IMG/VR virus record: IMGVR_UViG_3300045960_000114
Location: 62,001-126,000 of that record
Reading direction: 5' to 3' (one strand)
Origin: a virus
DNA: 64,000 nt
Below the pieces are notes generated by a model. That model made no database searches and was not told the DNA's origin. It saw nothing but the letters and a program-made list of their open reading frames with translations. This document shows, piece after piece, positions 9,347-19,187 of this stretch (position 1 is the first letter of the stretch; the number at the start of each line of letters is the position of its first letter). The position numbers were made by a program, and so were the translations under genes.

Positions 9347-11206
9347 GTGTCTTCAATCACCCCGTGGCTCAGCAGAGTGAATCCTGTCGTCGATGGCGAA
9401 CAGGTCAAGGCTGACGTCACTAACAGATACCCGGCGCAGATCGGGCAGCGGACTGATAACCTCAAGCAGCGGTTGGACGATCTGCAGGCCAGCAAGGCGC
9501 TGTTCCTGAGAGACGTGGCGCTGGACCCGGCGGTTCTGGTGGGCTACGCCGTTTACTGGGACGCGTTGACCCTGAGCTACAGACCAGCGATCGCCAAGGT
9601 GGAGTACAGCGCAACGCTGGGTGGCTATGTGGTGGCTAATTCCAGCTACGTGGTTGGCATCTGCATTGCCAAGAGCACAGCGACTGTTGGCGATCTCGTA
9701 CAGATCGGCTTCGTCGGCGATTTCGACTTCACGAATGGCATTGGTTCGCCCGGCACGACGCCCGCAGAAGCCGGCCCGTATTACCTCTCCGGAACGCACG
9801 CGGGAATGTACACGCGGCAGAAACCGCCGGTTGGGGTGTACGTGGCATACCTGCGCGGCGACGGAAGTGCGCAGGTCAACCCCACTCCGCGTGACATTCT
9901 GGAAAGCCACATCCACTACAAGTACAACCTCTTCTCCAACCCGGCTGGCACGCTTGCAGCCACGTTGCCTGGGCAGCCTTACCAGTTCGCCTCGGTCAAC
10001 AACGCGCTGCCCGGCTGGTTGCCCGCGAGCGATGTAATTTTCGGTGGTGCTGCACCGGCAGGTGCAGTGTTTGGGTACAATCTGTCGCAGCACCTGGAAC
10101 TGGAGAGAGTTTGGCCTCCGCAGCCGTACGATCTGGTCTACATCGAGAAGAATGGCTACCCGGTCAACAGCGGGCTGTTCCTGGCCGATGCGAATGGCCT
10201 GTGGTGGTTCGAGAACTGCTATGGGAAGGCGCCGTGGGCCACCCAGGCGAACAACGTGCAGTCGTCCTCATCCTCCTCGTCCTCTTCGTCTTCGTCTTCG
10301 TCCAGTTTCACGTGCGAAGAGCTGTCCCTGCTGGAAAGTGAAGGATACCTACGCAGCGCGCCGGACGCCTCCGTGATGGCCATCTTCTTTACCAAGATGA
10401 TCTTCAAGTCGTCGCTGCTCGTGACGTCGCTTCAGCCGGTAGCCGGCTCGCCGATCGAGATCGTTGGCTGTGATGGGCTGCCGGCGACGCATGGCGACCT
10501 GAAGGTGGGGTTAAACCTGGCGATGACCACCCAGGATGGCGATTACTCGCCTTATGGGTTGAAGGGCGTCACCGGAACCACATTCGGCAAGGGGCCGATT
10601 CTTACGGGTGTGAAGCCGGGAAGTAATGTGAGCATCGTGCCGGTGCCTAATCGCGGTTTCCTGGGCACTGATGGGGTGTATCGCGGCGAGTTTACCATAA
10701 GTGCCAACCTCACGGAAAACCTCCTGGGAGGCACACCGGAACTCGTTGCATTGGATGGTGTGCGCCAGCAGTCGACTGATGGCATCTTCTACCTGATCTT
10801 CCCGAAGAGCCTGACCACGTCCATGCAGATGCGCGTGGGTATCCCAACCGGTGGCGTGCCGGAGGATGCCTATCTGCGGCTCTGGTTCTGGCTGCTGTCC
10901 AAGCGCAACAGTCTGCCGCTGCCTGATCTGTACTGCTCGTACCGGAAACTGGCTACACCCGGTTCTGGATGCGGAAAGGGGTCGCTACCAGACGCTGACA
11001 TCGGTTTAAGTCCTCTGGCTCCAGGTGTTTGCGGGAACATCAATTCTGGCGAGTACATCGAGATCGAGTCGGATCCGATTCCGGTGGTCAATGGCGACAT
11101 GGTCTTCTTCACGCTGCAGCGAGTTGACAGTGGTACAACCCCGGACGCTTACGACGGCGATGTCGGCGTGCTGCGGTTCGGGTACGGAATCAGCTTGGTG
11201 AGCTAA
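9347..11206 (+). CDS. Tail fibre or baseplate-associated protein with a 15-serine linker
   Basis: A protein of 619 residues starting at GTG. The N-terminal half (about 1-300) is beta-rich, with a His-containing motif HIHYKYNLF near 188-196. An uninterrupted run of 15 serines at nt 10262-10306, using mixed Ser codons, separates it from a second globular half (about 322-619) that has several Gly/Pro turns and Cys near the end. The modular layout suggests two domains joined by a flexible linker, as in tail spike or adaptor proteins. The exact function is unknown. Confidence 0.7.
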   Translation: MSSITPWLSRVNPVVDGEQVKADVTNRYPAQIGQRTDNLKQRLDDLQASKALFLRDVALDPAVLVGYAVYWDALTLSYRPAIAKVEYSATLGGYVVANSSYVVGICIAKSTATVGDLVQIGFVGDFDFTNGIGSPGTTPAEAGPYYLSGTHAGMYTRQKPPVGVYVAYLRGDGSAQVNPTPRDILESHIHYKYNLFSNPAGTLAATLPGQPYQFASVNNALPGWLPASDVIFGGAAPAGAVFGYNLSQHLELERVWPPQPYDLVYIEKNGYPVNSGLFLADANGLWWFENCYGKAPWATQANNVQSSSSSSSSSSSSSSSFTCEELSLLESEGYLRSAPDASVMAIFFTKMIFKSSLLVTSLQPVAGSPIEIVGCDGLPATHGDLKVGLNLAMTTQDGDYSPYGLKGVTGTTFGKGPILTGVKPGSNVSIVPVPNRGFLGTDGVYRGEFTISANLTENLLGGTPELVALDGVRQQSTDGIFYLIFPKSLTTSMQMRVGIPTGGVPEDAYLRLWFWLLSKRNSLPLPDLYCSYRKLATPGSGCGKGSLPDADIGLSPLAPGVCGNINSGEYIEIESDPIPVVNGDMVFFTLQRVDSGTTPDAYDGDVGVLRFGYGISLVS

Positions 11207-11216
11207 GAGGTAGGGC

Positions 11217-12152
11217 ATGACGACAGCTGCGCAGGGTATCTGGGATATCGAGTGGCTTAACGGCAACTCGCAGCGCAAGTATCCCCTGAGGGATGACGCC
11301 ACCAAGACAGATACGACCGAGGCTATGGTCATCCCAGATGACTTCATGGTCGACCTGCTTTGGCCAGTCCAGTCAGGTATTGGGGCTGACCCTACACTGT
11401 TTCACGTCTACGCCATCGACATCTTTGGTACCGGCGTGAAGATCACGCTGGGCTACAACGGTTCGCCCATTGGGGAGACCCTGATAGACACGGAGACGTT
11501 CACGCCAAACCGCGCTTATGTTATCAGCGGACTGAATGACTTTGAGGACAGCATCGGCAAGGTGGTCATCGGCACGCTGAGCAGCATACAAACGTATGCC
11601 GGTCATTTTGAGTTTGATTCAGTAGGTGCTGGTCTGCAGCCGACGGTGATCAGACCGAACCTTCGCGGTGTCAGTGCCATCTTCCTTCAGAATGGGCAGG
11701 ATGTAAGCGACGCCATACAGGGTGACGTGGTATTCGAGGCGGGCAGTAATTTTCAGCTGAACTTCCAACGGCGCAGCGGCACTAAAGCTGACCCGCATGT
11801 CATCGTCCTGAGTGCCATTGACGGAACAAACCTGAATGCTGATTGCCAGTGCGATCCGCAGGAGACGCGTCAGCCGATCTTGACCATTGATGGCATACCG
11901 GGCGACGTCAACAACAACTTCAACCTGCTTGGCTCGACCTGCGTAGAGATGACCCCGATAACCAACGGGTTGAAGATAGAAAATCCATGTTCGGAACCCT
12001 GCTGTGGCTGCCAGGAACTGGAAGTGGTACAACAGGCTACGGAGACGTTGACAGGACAAGTCCACACGCTGATCAACCTGGCGGCAAAGCTGGAAGCAGC
12101 AATTGGGACGTTGGAGTCAAACCTGGCCACCGCAGGCGCGATAACGAGATGA
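11217..12152 (+). CDS. Fibre-array paralogue 1 (YP-motif family)
   Basis: A protein of 311 residues, the first of five consecutive genes sharing an N-terminal module: an aromatic residue, an Asn-containing turn, Arg, then Tyr-Pro (here EWLNGNSQRKYPLRDDA). A conserved aspartate/valine strand follows (PDDFMVDL). A second shared element near residues 220-240 reads ILTIDGIPGDVNNNFNLL. A Cys-rich patch (PCSEPCCGCQEL) precedes a C-terminal helix that may trimerise. Probably a tail fibre or receptor-binding accessory; this is inferred from modularity and location. Confidence 0.7.
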   Translation: MTTAAQGIWDIEWLNGNSQRKYPLRDDATKTDTTEAMVIPDDFMVDLLWPVQSGIGADPTLFHVYAIDIFGTGVKITLGYNGSPIGETLIDTETFTPNRAYVISGLNDFEDSIGKVVIGTLSSIQTYAGHFEFDSVGAGLQPTVIRPNLRGVSAIFLQNGQDVSDAIQGDVVFEAGSNFQLNFQRRSGTKADPHVIVLSAIDGTNLNADCQCDPQETRQPILTIDGIPGDVNNNFNLLGSTCVEMTPITNGLKIENPCSEPCCGCQELEVVQQATETLTGQVHTLINLAAKLEAAIGTLESNLATAGAITR

Positions 12153-12153
12153 C

Positions 12154-13869
12154 ATGGCTTCAGCATTCGAGTGGTTGGAAAGCACCACGCGTATCTCCTA
12201 CCCGTTCGAGGACAACCTCGATGGCGGGTTGAAGTCAATTCTCGTCGACGCATATGTGGCTTGCTCGCGTACGCTGGATGATTGCCGAGTGCGGTTGTCG
12301 CTATTCGATTCCATTGCCCGTCGCGTCGTCCTGACGTATGCCAATGAGACAACCCTGTTTGATCTGCAGGCGCCACTGAATTGCACGTACTCAGAGTACG
12401 ATTTTGGCACAATCTACCGTGTTCATGAATGGTGGAGTCTGGCCGATACGGACGATGATGTGGTAATCAGATTCACATCAATCAAAGACGCGCTGACAGG
12501 GCTGGAGCCGATCAAACCCGACAACGCCTGGTTGCTGCGGTCCTTGATCGACAAGCGCGCGTCTGCAGTTCGTCGGCTGGGGATGAAACTGCCGAACCTG
12601 CCGTGTTGTACTGGCGGCGGTATCGAGGAGGGCTACTTCACCATCAGGGCTGGCTACAACCTGAGTATGGCTGTCTCCAGTACCACGTCAGGTGTCCGCG
12701 ATAGGACTGTCATTGCGATAGATGCCGTACCTGGTGCTGGGGCTGGTCAATATCCTGGCTGCGGGCTCGCTGAGCCGGGATTGAGAAGCATTGGTAACCA
12801 GGAACCTGACGAATTCGGTAATGTCAGTCTGGCTGGAGACAAGTGCCTGTGGATCGAGCGCCCGTTGAATGCGCCCGGGTATACACCCCCACCGGGCAGC
12901 AAGGTCGATTACGAGGCAACCGTCGAAGAGAACACCATCAAGTTGCATGACGACTGTAAAGCGTGTTGTGACTGCAGTGATTACGGCGCCGCCTACCAGG
13001 CATTGCGTAATACGTGGTTGCAGTTGAAGAACGCCTACAAGTCGATTGACATCACCAGGAAGAAATACAACAGTCTGGTCGCCAAGACTAACCTGGATTT
13101 CTGTAACAATGATTTCATCGCCATGATCCGTTGCATGGAACGGCCTGACTATATGGCGTCTGTTGTCGTCGTGATTGCCAACAAGTCAAAAAATCCGCTG
13201 ACTGGTGTGAGGATATCCATGAGTGCCAGTCCGGATTACGGATCTTATCTTCCCAACTCTGGACTGGTTGAGGTTTCTCAGCCTGGCAACGAACCCGTGA
13301 AATTCAAACAGGACATGAGCCCGATAAAGGAAATGACGTACCCCATACAGTCGGATAATACTGTTGATCCGCTTCCAGATATACCTGCGGCAGGGATAAC
13401 AGGTATGAGCATATCCCTCCCCACCATTCCTGCTGGGGGGACGCTGCGCTTCTACTTCGATATGCGATTCATGGTCGGTGAAGAGATAGTTGTTCAGTCC
13501 TTCAATGGAACCATGATACACGCTCCAACCCAGCCTGATGGTTCGTACAATTTGGTTACTGGAGACGCTACCTTTGAAAAGGTACAGCCTGGTGACAGGC
13601 TTCTCGTGGCCGGTGTACTGTCATTTCCCATCGGAGAAATCGACGGATACGTCTGGGATCCTGGCCTGTCAGCGTTTGTGCCAGACTACAGTATAATAAT
13701 GACTGACACGTGGCCTCTTATACCTATCTTAGCTCCAGTACCTATGCAGGTACTGCGCGACAACCGCATCGGCCTGTCATCCACGCTGACAGCCTCAATA
13801 TCCACGTCACTGGGTAATAAAGCCGTGTCAGACTCGGTCAACTTCGAAGCGCCGAAAGGCAAGGTGTAG
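12154..13869 (+). CDS. Fibre-array paralogue 2 (YP-motif family)
   Basis: A protein of 571 residues beginning 1 nt after paralogue 1. The N-terminal module is recognisable (FEWLESTTRISYPFEDNL, then LVDAYV). A central Cys-rich patch (DDCKACCDCSDYG, about 266-278) corresponds to the PCSEPCCGC patch of paralogue 1. The C-terminal ~240 residues add a beta-sandwich-like domain absent from paralogue 1, with segments such as ASVVVVIANKSKNPLTGVRI. This looks like domain accretion on a shared anchoring module. No enzymatic motif. Confidence 0.7.
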   Translation: MASAFEWLESTTRISYPFEDNLDGGLKSILVDAYVACSRTLDDCRVRLSLFDSIARRVVLTYANETTLFDLQAPLNCTYSEYDFGTIYRVHEWWSLADTDDDVVIRFTSIKDALTGLEPIKPDNAWLLRSLIDKRASAVRRLGMKLPNLPCCTGGGIEEGYFTIRAGYNLSMAVSSTTSGVRDRTVIAIDAVPGAGAGQYPGCGLAEPGLRSIGNQEPDEFGNVSLAGDKCLWIERPLNAPGYTPPPGSKVDYEATVEENTIKLHDDCKACCDCSDYGAAYQALRNTWLQLKNAYKSIDITRKKYNSLVAKTNLDFCNNDFIAMIRCMERPDYMASVVVVIANKSKNPLTGVRISMSASPDYGSYLPNSGLVEVSQPGNEPVKFKQDMSPIKEMTYPIQSDNTVDPLPDIPAAGITGMSISLPTIPAGGTLRFYFDMRFMVGEEIVVQSFNGTMIHAPTQPDGSYNLVTGDATFEKVQPGDRLLVAGVLSFPIGEIDGYVWDPGLSAFVPDYSIIMTDTWPLIPILAPVPMQVLRDNRIGLSSTLTASISTSLGNKAVSDSVNFEAPKGKV

Positions 13870-13870
13870 C

Positions 13871-15532
13871 ATGGCGCTTATCACGCGTGACTTCCTGAAT
13901 GCCAACGAGGACCGGGCTTATCCGATTCACGAAGCAGCCACACGTTGTGGCATAAATGGCAACGTGATTCCAAACGATCTGATCGTCGATGCCAACATCT
14001 GGATACCGAAGTCGATTGGTACCAACGTGTACATCTCATCGATCGGCAACAGCGCCAAAATCCTGTCAGTGACTCTGCTGGCCGTAGATTACAACCCGAT
14101 TTGCGGCGAACCTTCTTCGTCGTCATCGGCACAGCCTACATGCAACCCGACGCCTGTCATAAAGCCGGTTGGTGTGGTCAGTCTGGTAAAACCGATCACT
14201 CCGTACAAGAATTATCCGATCCAGCCGATGAAGGATGGCGTAGCTGGGTGGATATCCTTCGGCTCAGGAGTCACAAAGGCGGATACCTACTTTGTAGCCA
14301 TTGACGATCCGGCGAATGGGCTTCTTGTCAATCGCGCGGTCAGGGCATACTTGGTACCACCGGTGACATCACTCGGTAAGGCAAACAGTGATCGTGAGTT
14401 GAAAGGGATTGTCGGGCTTACGGGTGCTGTTGGCCGCGTGGTCGTGGCCAAGAGCACGCGCATGATCAACGGAGTTACGCGGGACGTCATCACGATCGGA
14501 TTAGATACTACGCGCGGCTATGTGCAGACCATGCAGGACTTTGCCGGTGATTGTGGCAAACGGCCAAGCGCCAAAACCTGTGACAAGACGCCTATCTTGT
14601 CGATCGAAGACGTGGCACCTGACGTCAACGGAAACATTGACCTGCTGTTTGAAGGCGACGTTATTGTGGGTGGTGTGCAAGACGGGTTGGTACTGGACTT
14701 CCCGTATGGAACTGCTGACGTCTGTCCGCCGAAAGATTGGGTCATCTACCAGATGATCCCGGGTGACTGTTTCCCGGAGATAACGTCGTCGTCTGCCCCC
14801 GAGCCGCCGCCAGAATCGAGCTCAGGTCAACCCATTCCATCGTCATCCGCGCCGTCCAGCATCGTACCGCCTGGCCCGCCGAGCTACGTGCTGGACTTTG
14901 AGCATAATACGCTATTCCCATTGGAGGTGAGGGCTGGCGAGATAGAGATCCAGGATCTGGGGACAGACACGAACCGGGCTGTCGCTACGTCTTTGGCGGG
15001 TGGAAATGAAGCTGTCGACCTTTTTTACGATCCGCCAGACGTCGCCGATACGTACACACTCGGTTCGCTGATAAAACCGCGCGATTCAGTTTCCAGGGAA
15101 GGACACGTCAGCTTCGGTTTCTACAATACATCGGACTTCTGGTTCTTTGCCGTGCAGCTGTCCCATGTAGTCTACCCGAACGGGTTGTTTTACATCGGGC
15201 GCCGGCTTCCAAGGGTTGGATATGGCGGCGGGTATGCCGGTCCTGGTCCAATCGGGTCGCAGTATTTCTTCCAGCTCGATTCGATTTACGCCTTCAGCCC
15301 GAGCTCCCCGCTCGTCGTGACGGATTACACCGTGTCGCTGTTTGTGCATAAGTCAGGCAGTAACACGCTGATTGACTGGTCTGTGAGCTGGTTGTCCAAC
15401 GTCGTTGCGCAGACTTACGTTGTCGCACGTAACAGTTCACAGTGGGATCCGACAAAGTACGATAGGGCGCGGATTGGACTTGGTTCCGTCACCACGGTCT
15501 GCGAGTTCGATTACTTCAGGATCAACGCCTAA
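13871..15532 (+). CDS. Fibre-array paralogue 3 with Ser/Pro linkers and a C-terminal lectin-like domain
   Basis: A protein of 553 residues. The N-terminal module reads RDFLNANEDRAYPIHEAA, followed by NDLIVDANIW. The second shared element is ILSIEDVAPDVNGNIDLL (about 242-259). Two Ser-rich linkers are visible (PSSSSSAQP near 82-90, and a Ser/Pro segment near 305-340). The last ~200 residues form an independent beta-rich domain (VLDFEHNTLFPLEV to the end), with a concanavalin-like style that could bind glycans. That last point is speculation from composition. It overlaps the next gene by 1 nt (TAATG). Confidence 0.68.
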   Translation: MALITRDFLNANEDRAYPIHEAATRCGINGNVIPNDLIVDANIWIPKSIGTNVYISSIGNSAKILSVTLLAVDYNPICGEPSSSSSAQPTCNPTPVIKPVGVVSLVKPITPYKNYPIQPMKDGVAGWISFGSGVTKADTYFVAIDDPANGLLVNRAVRAYLVPPVTSLGKANSDRELKGIVGLTGAVGRVVVAKSTRMINGVTRDVITIGLDTTRGYVQTMQDFAGDCGKRPSAKTCDKTPILSIEDVAPDVNGNIDLLFEGDVIVGGVQDGLVLDFPYGTADVCPPKDWVIYQMIPGDCFPEITSSSAPEPPPESSSGQPIPSSSAPSSIVPPGPPSYVLDFEHNTLFPLEVRAGEIEIQDLGTDTNRAVATSLAGGNEAVDLFYDPPDVADTYTLGSLIKPRDSVSREGHVSFGFYNTSDFWFFAVQLSHVVYPNGLFYIGRRLPRVGYGGGYAGPGPIGSQYFFQLDSIYAFSPSSPLVVTDYTVSLFVHKSGSNTLIDWSVSWLSNVVAQTYVVARNSSQWDPTKYDRARIGLGSVTTVCEFDYFRINA

Positions 15533-16293
15533 TGGAACAACTCTTCCCGCCATGGCGCAACTACACGCGCCCATTGAAGTACCCCTTCGCCGACAAGTGC
15601 AACCTGACGGCAACCAATGGCGTCGTGTTGTCGGCTGATCTGTTTGATGACGCGCGCATCTACCCTGTGGGCGGTGAAGTTGGGATGTACATTGGGCGTG
15701 TCACCCTGGATGGAACCACGGTAACAATCGAAGTGTACGGTCCGACAAAGGGTAGCCTGGCGACTGCTACATACGACTCGCTGAGTGGCCCAGAGGTACT
15801 GAAGTTTGTTGATGCCAGCGGTAACCCTGCTGGCCTGATGGTATCAGACACGGACAGGTTGCAGACACTGGCAGCCAGTATGCCAGTTGGTGAGACATTG
15901 TTTCTGCAAGACGCTACAGAATTCGTCGCATCGGTGGTGGTGCCGATCCCAGATTACGGTGTCACAGCAGTAGAGGTGAGCACAGAAAGATTGAGTGGGG
16001 ACGTGTACCTGGTTGGTACTGACGGCATCGTACTGAGCGTAGAGGACGGATACATCCGCGTGGATGCTGTCGGCAACCCTTACGCATTGCTGAAGTTGTG
16101 TGAGCAGCAAGCCATACCGATTGCCCCGATTTGCGGGCTGAAGACGCTCAACAAAATACCGCCTGATGGTGCTGGCGACTTCAAGATTACCATCGGTGCT
16201 AACGTGGCAACCGATAACATCCTGCGAATCCTGCAGGAGTCTGGTATCTTTAACGTACAGACTTCCGTGTCGGGGCAAGGATGTCATGGCTGA
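15532..16293 (+). CDS. Fibre-array paralogue 4 (YP-motif family)
   Basis: A protein of 253 residues with a divergent version of the shared N-terminus (WRNYTRPLKYPFADKCN, then LSADLFDDARIYP). The second element is also present near residues 203-220 (GLKTLNKIPPDGAGDFKI). It lacks the Ser linker and the extra domains of its neighbours, so it may be close to the minimal unit. It overlaps paralogue 3 by 1 nt and paralogue 5 by 8 nt. Confidence 0.65.
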   Translation: MEQLFPPWRNYTRPLKYPFADKCNLTATNGVVLSADLFDDARIYPVGGEVGMYIGRVTLDGTTVTIEVYGPTKGSLATATYDSLSGPEVLKFVDASGNPAGLMVSDTDRLQTLAASMPVGETLFLQDATEFVASVVVPIPDYGVTAVEVSTERLSGDVYLVGTDGIVLSVEDGYIRVDAVGNPYALLKLCEQQAIPIAPICGLKTLNKIPPDGAGDFKITIGANVATDNILRILQESGIFNVQTSVSGQGCHG

Positions 16294-17188
16294 ACGAGAA
16301 TTTTACAACGGGAATGAGCGTATCGCGTACCCGCTGGTGGCGCGCGACCTGCCTATCACTGACCCGTTCGATGCGCTGGTGGACGCCGGCTTCATGGTTG
16401 GCCCATCGGTGGATTACGACCCTACCACGAACAATGTCTACCTGTTCCAGATAACCGTGTCCGGCTTGTCGCTCGTATTCGACTTCAGGTCTGACGCGCC
16501 AGACTTTGTTGGTTACCGTTGGCTGTTCACAGTGCCCGCTGGTACAGCATATGGATGCACGATCAGCGCGAATGCCGAGCTGTCGCTGGTTGAGGACGAA
16601 AACATGGGCTACGGGTTTATCACCATTGGTCGTATGGATAGGTTGATCGCCCTTGGCGACGGTACATATACGATGACACCCGTGTGGCATGTGGAACCGT
16701 CGCTGGTCCAGTGTCTGCGCGGATCAAGGGTGGAGCGGGTCATCCTGGCTAACGATGCGCGGCCTTGCCCAGTTCAGTGCAACCCGACAAGTCCATCGTC
16801 CAGCTCATCATCCTCCAGTTCAGCTTCGGCGGCACAGGAGACTTACCTGGTAGCAGGCGGCGCACTGACGGGCGATGTGAAGTTCAAGGGTGGGTTCAAC
16901 TGCGACATCTCATTGCTGGTCAGCTCAAATGCCGTGGAGATTGGCGCCAACCGCGATTCAGGCGAAGGCAGGACCTGCTACGACTGGATCATCGACCAGA
17001 ATGGCATGCACAAAGACCCGGACAGCGGTGTACCCTACTGCGAGGCATGCTCCGCGTTCATCTCAACGATCAACGGAAGAAACTTCAACGCCACTGGTGG
17101 AAAGGTTAGGCTGGCTGTTCCTGCAGGTGCGCTTGTGACGCCTGACAAGGAAAACCACCAGATCACCATAAGGTTGAAACCTTACTGA
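16286..17188 (+). CDS. Fibre-array paralogue 5 with poly-serine linker
   Basis: A protein of 300 residues. The chosen ATG at 16286 has an AAGGA site and places the conserved module at the very N-terminus (REFYNGNERIAYPLVARD, then DALVDAGFMV). A longer frame opens upstream but only inside the preceding gene. A serine run (nine consecutive, near residues 173-181) separates the N-terminal domain from a C-terminal domain that carries the second shared element (STINGRNFNATGGKVRL). It ends in TGATG overlap with the next gene. Confidence 0.68.
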   Translation: MAEREFYNGNERIAYPLVARDLPITDPFDALVDAGFMVGPSVDYDPTTNNVYLFQITVSGLSLVFDFRSDAPDFVGYRWLFTVPAGTAYGCTISANAELSLVEDENMGYGFITIGRMDRLIALGDGTYTMTPVWHVEPSLVQCLRGSRVERVILANDARPCPVQCNPTSPSSSSSSSSSASAAQETYLVAGGALTGDVKFKGGFNCDISLLVSSNAVEIGANRDSGEGRTCYDWIIDQNGMHKDPDSGVPYCEACSAFISTINGRNFNATGGKVRLAVPAGALVTPDKENHQITIRLKPY

Positions 17189-18105
17189 TGAGCAACGCCT
17201 TCCCCCCACACGACGATTGCCCGGTCCCACAGATCGAGGCCATCAGTGACCTGGATTACAGCTGCCTGGTCTATGATCCGCCATTCCCGTGCCTTGGCAT
17301 GCCACTGCCGCCGCCACCATTCAGTTTCGACTTCGGATGCTACCCGCTGACTGTTCATGTGGATTGGGACCCGGACCCAGCAGACAGGCCGGAATTCAGT
17401 GCTAAGGTCGTGTATCTGAACAAGGACCAGACGGGATACTGCCGCCCGCAGATCCGCTTCAGGGTACGCATGGGTGCTGCCGGCTGTGGTAACATTTCGG
17501 TGGTGGTCCTGGCGGATCACGACATCGAGTTGTCGGGCTGCCAGAACATCGACGGCGTCGACGTGTGCACGGACGACAGGGTGCTCACGATCGCACAAAC
17601 TGACCCGCTCGAGAACGACGTGTGGATCGTCCAGAGTGGTGCCTGGATACGTTATGAGACCGCGCTGGCATGTAACTCTGTCGTCGTGCGGTTTGGAAAT
17701 AAGCACGCAAAAGAGACGTGGGAGATTGGGAACACGACTGAGCCCGAGCACGGTACAGACATAATCCAGTGGATACCTACCGATATAGCCAGCATGACCT
17801 GCAGATTGCGGCTGACAGATCCGGCAATCGCACTGGAAAACACGCAGACTGTTGACGGTGTTGTTACAGAGGATGGTGACCTTGTCGTCGTGGACACTAC
17901 AACATCCGGTTTACCGAGTTCCGCTGACGGTATCTGGCTCGTAGTGACAGCCGGAGCTTGGGTACAGCTGTTTGCGGTTGATCCTGCGACTGCGCCAGTG
18001 GGCGTTCCGGTGTTACCGGCTGGCGCGATTGTCACGGTGTGGGATGGTTGGTCGGCGCCGTGGCTGTACGTGGTTGCAAGACTAACCCTGGATGACGGGC
18101 CATAA
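17188..18105 (+). CDS. Tail fibre-like protein with two repeats of a prophage fibre motif
   Basis: A protein of 305 residues. Two tandem segments (about 100-155 and 200-262) share a pattern common in prophage tail fibres: a leading strand ending ELSG or ALEN, then a QxxDGV turn, D-R-V-L or D-L-V-V-V, an Asn/Ser-Gly/Asp-W-x-V turn, and GAW. Examples are CQNIDGVDVCTDDRVL with VQSGAWIRY, and TQTVDGVVTEDGDLVVV with TAGAWVQL. The Pro-rich Cys-containing N-terminus (about 1-50) is different. It follows the paralogue array by 1-nt overlap and is probably part of the same distal tail structure. Confidence 0.7.
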   Translation: MSNAFPPHDDCPVPQIEAISDLDYSCLVYDPPFPCLGMPLPPPPFSFDFGCYPLTVHVDWDPDPADRPEFSAKVVYLNKDQTGYCRPQIRFRVRMGAAGCGNISVVVLADHDIELSGCQNIDGVDVCTDDRVLTIAQTDPLENDVWIVQSGAWIRYETALACNSVVVRFGNKHAKETWEIGNTTEPEHGTDIIQWIPTDIASMTCRLRLTDPAIALENTQTVDGVVTEDGDLVVVDTTTSGLPSSADGIWLVVTAGAWVQLFAVDPATAPVGVPVLPAGAIVTVWDGWSAPWLYVVARLTLDDGP

Positions 18106-18107
18106 CC

Positions 18108-19172
18108 ATGCCGATACCCGACTACGGTAAATACCAGCGGTTTGGCACACATATGAAGCGCAGCATCAAACTGCCGCACGCCAACAGGCGGTTTGATTCA
18201 CCAATCGGTGAAGGAAAGACGATCGCGCAGACTGGCTACGACATGACGCGCGAGAATACCACTGGAGACCCCCTGGACACTATACGTGACTTGAAAGCGC
18301 TGATCACGCCACCCGAGCCGATACTCGTCCAATCCATTGTGGGAGTAACCTCGGACAAGTTTGACGTGCAGAAGAACACCACAGACAGTAAGACATTGAC
18401 CAATACGGATACCAAAGCCTACACGAAGATGATCGATGGAAGCGGCGCGGTCATCCAGAATTTAGCCGAGATCGAGTGTAAGAGTGCGTCCCGGTCAATG
18501 ACATGGAATGGCACACCAGCAGTCACTGCACTTTCATCGGCACTGGCTGGCTCTTCAAAGATGATCCCAGTAGCCGATCCGAAGAAGCCGTTTCGGTTGT
18601 ACACAGTTGATAATAAGCCAGCACCCGTAGTGGGCGGGCGCGGGCTTATATCCTGGTCAGCGCACTCGCATAGCCAAGTGGATAGCGGGACTAGCGATGG
18701 CAGCGCCAGCTACAACCACTCAGGTACCATTCCAGCCACCATCCTCGTTCCTGGCGTAGTTCCGGATAACACGAATAAGAAATACGTACTCTACCTTTCG
18801 ATGGCTGTGGCTGCGGGTGTCAGCACCGGTTCCTTGGAATATATTGAATATAGCCCGTCGATATCGTCGAGTCTGTCAGGTTCCGCTTCCGCACTTGCTG
18901 GATTGGCGTCTTATTCTTCCACGTCACAGGTGGATTACACATACTGGGGTCACTGGTGGTGTTACGCTGGGCACTATAACTGGAATATCGATCTTTCGAC
19001 CAACTACAGCCAAACAACGCCTTTCTACAGTATTATCTCGTGGGATGGCTCGTATCCCGCGCTCTCTTATACTGCCAGCGGTAATTGGTCGCTTACCGGT
19101 GCGATCCCTGGTACACCCTGGTCAGTGAATTGGTCCTCTTACTTTACGGGCAGTCTCATTGAAATTGGCTAG
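18108..19172 (+). CDS. Predicted tail structural protein
   Basis: A protein of 354 residues. The N-terminal ~70 residues are basic and polar (YGKYQRFGTHMKRSIKLPHA). The remainder is very rich in Ser, Thr, Tyr and Gly with alternating strands, typical of fibre shafts or adhesins. No catalytic motif. It starts 2 nt after the preceding gene and is followed by a good ribosome site for the next one. Confidence 0.6.
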   Translation: MPIPDYGKYQRFGTHMKRSIKLPHANRRFDSPIGEGKTIAQTGYDMTRENTTGDPLDTIRDLKALITPPEPILVQSIVGVTSDKFDVQKNTTDSKTLTNTDTKAYTKMIDGSGAVIQNLAEIECKSASRSMTWNGTPAVTALSSALAGSSKMIPVADPKKPFRLYTVDNKPAPVVGGRGLISWSAHSHSQVDSGTSDGSASYNHSGTIPATILVPGVVPDNTNKKYVLYLSMAVAAGVSTGSLEYIEYSPSISSSLSGSASALAGLASYSSTSQVDYTYWGHWWCYAGHYNWNIDLSTNYSQTTPFYSIISWDGSYPALSYTASGNWSLTGAIPGTPWSVNWSSYFTGSLIEIG

Positions 19173-19187
19173 TAGGAGGCAACAGTA

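Noticed and set aside
10219-10407. Minus-strand frame with a run of Asp/Glu (DEDEDEEDEEDEEDED-type)
   Set aside because: It is the antisense reading of the 15-serine linker.
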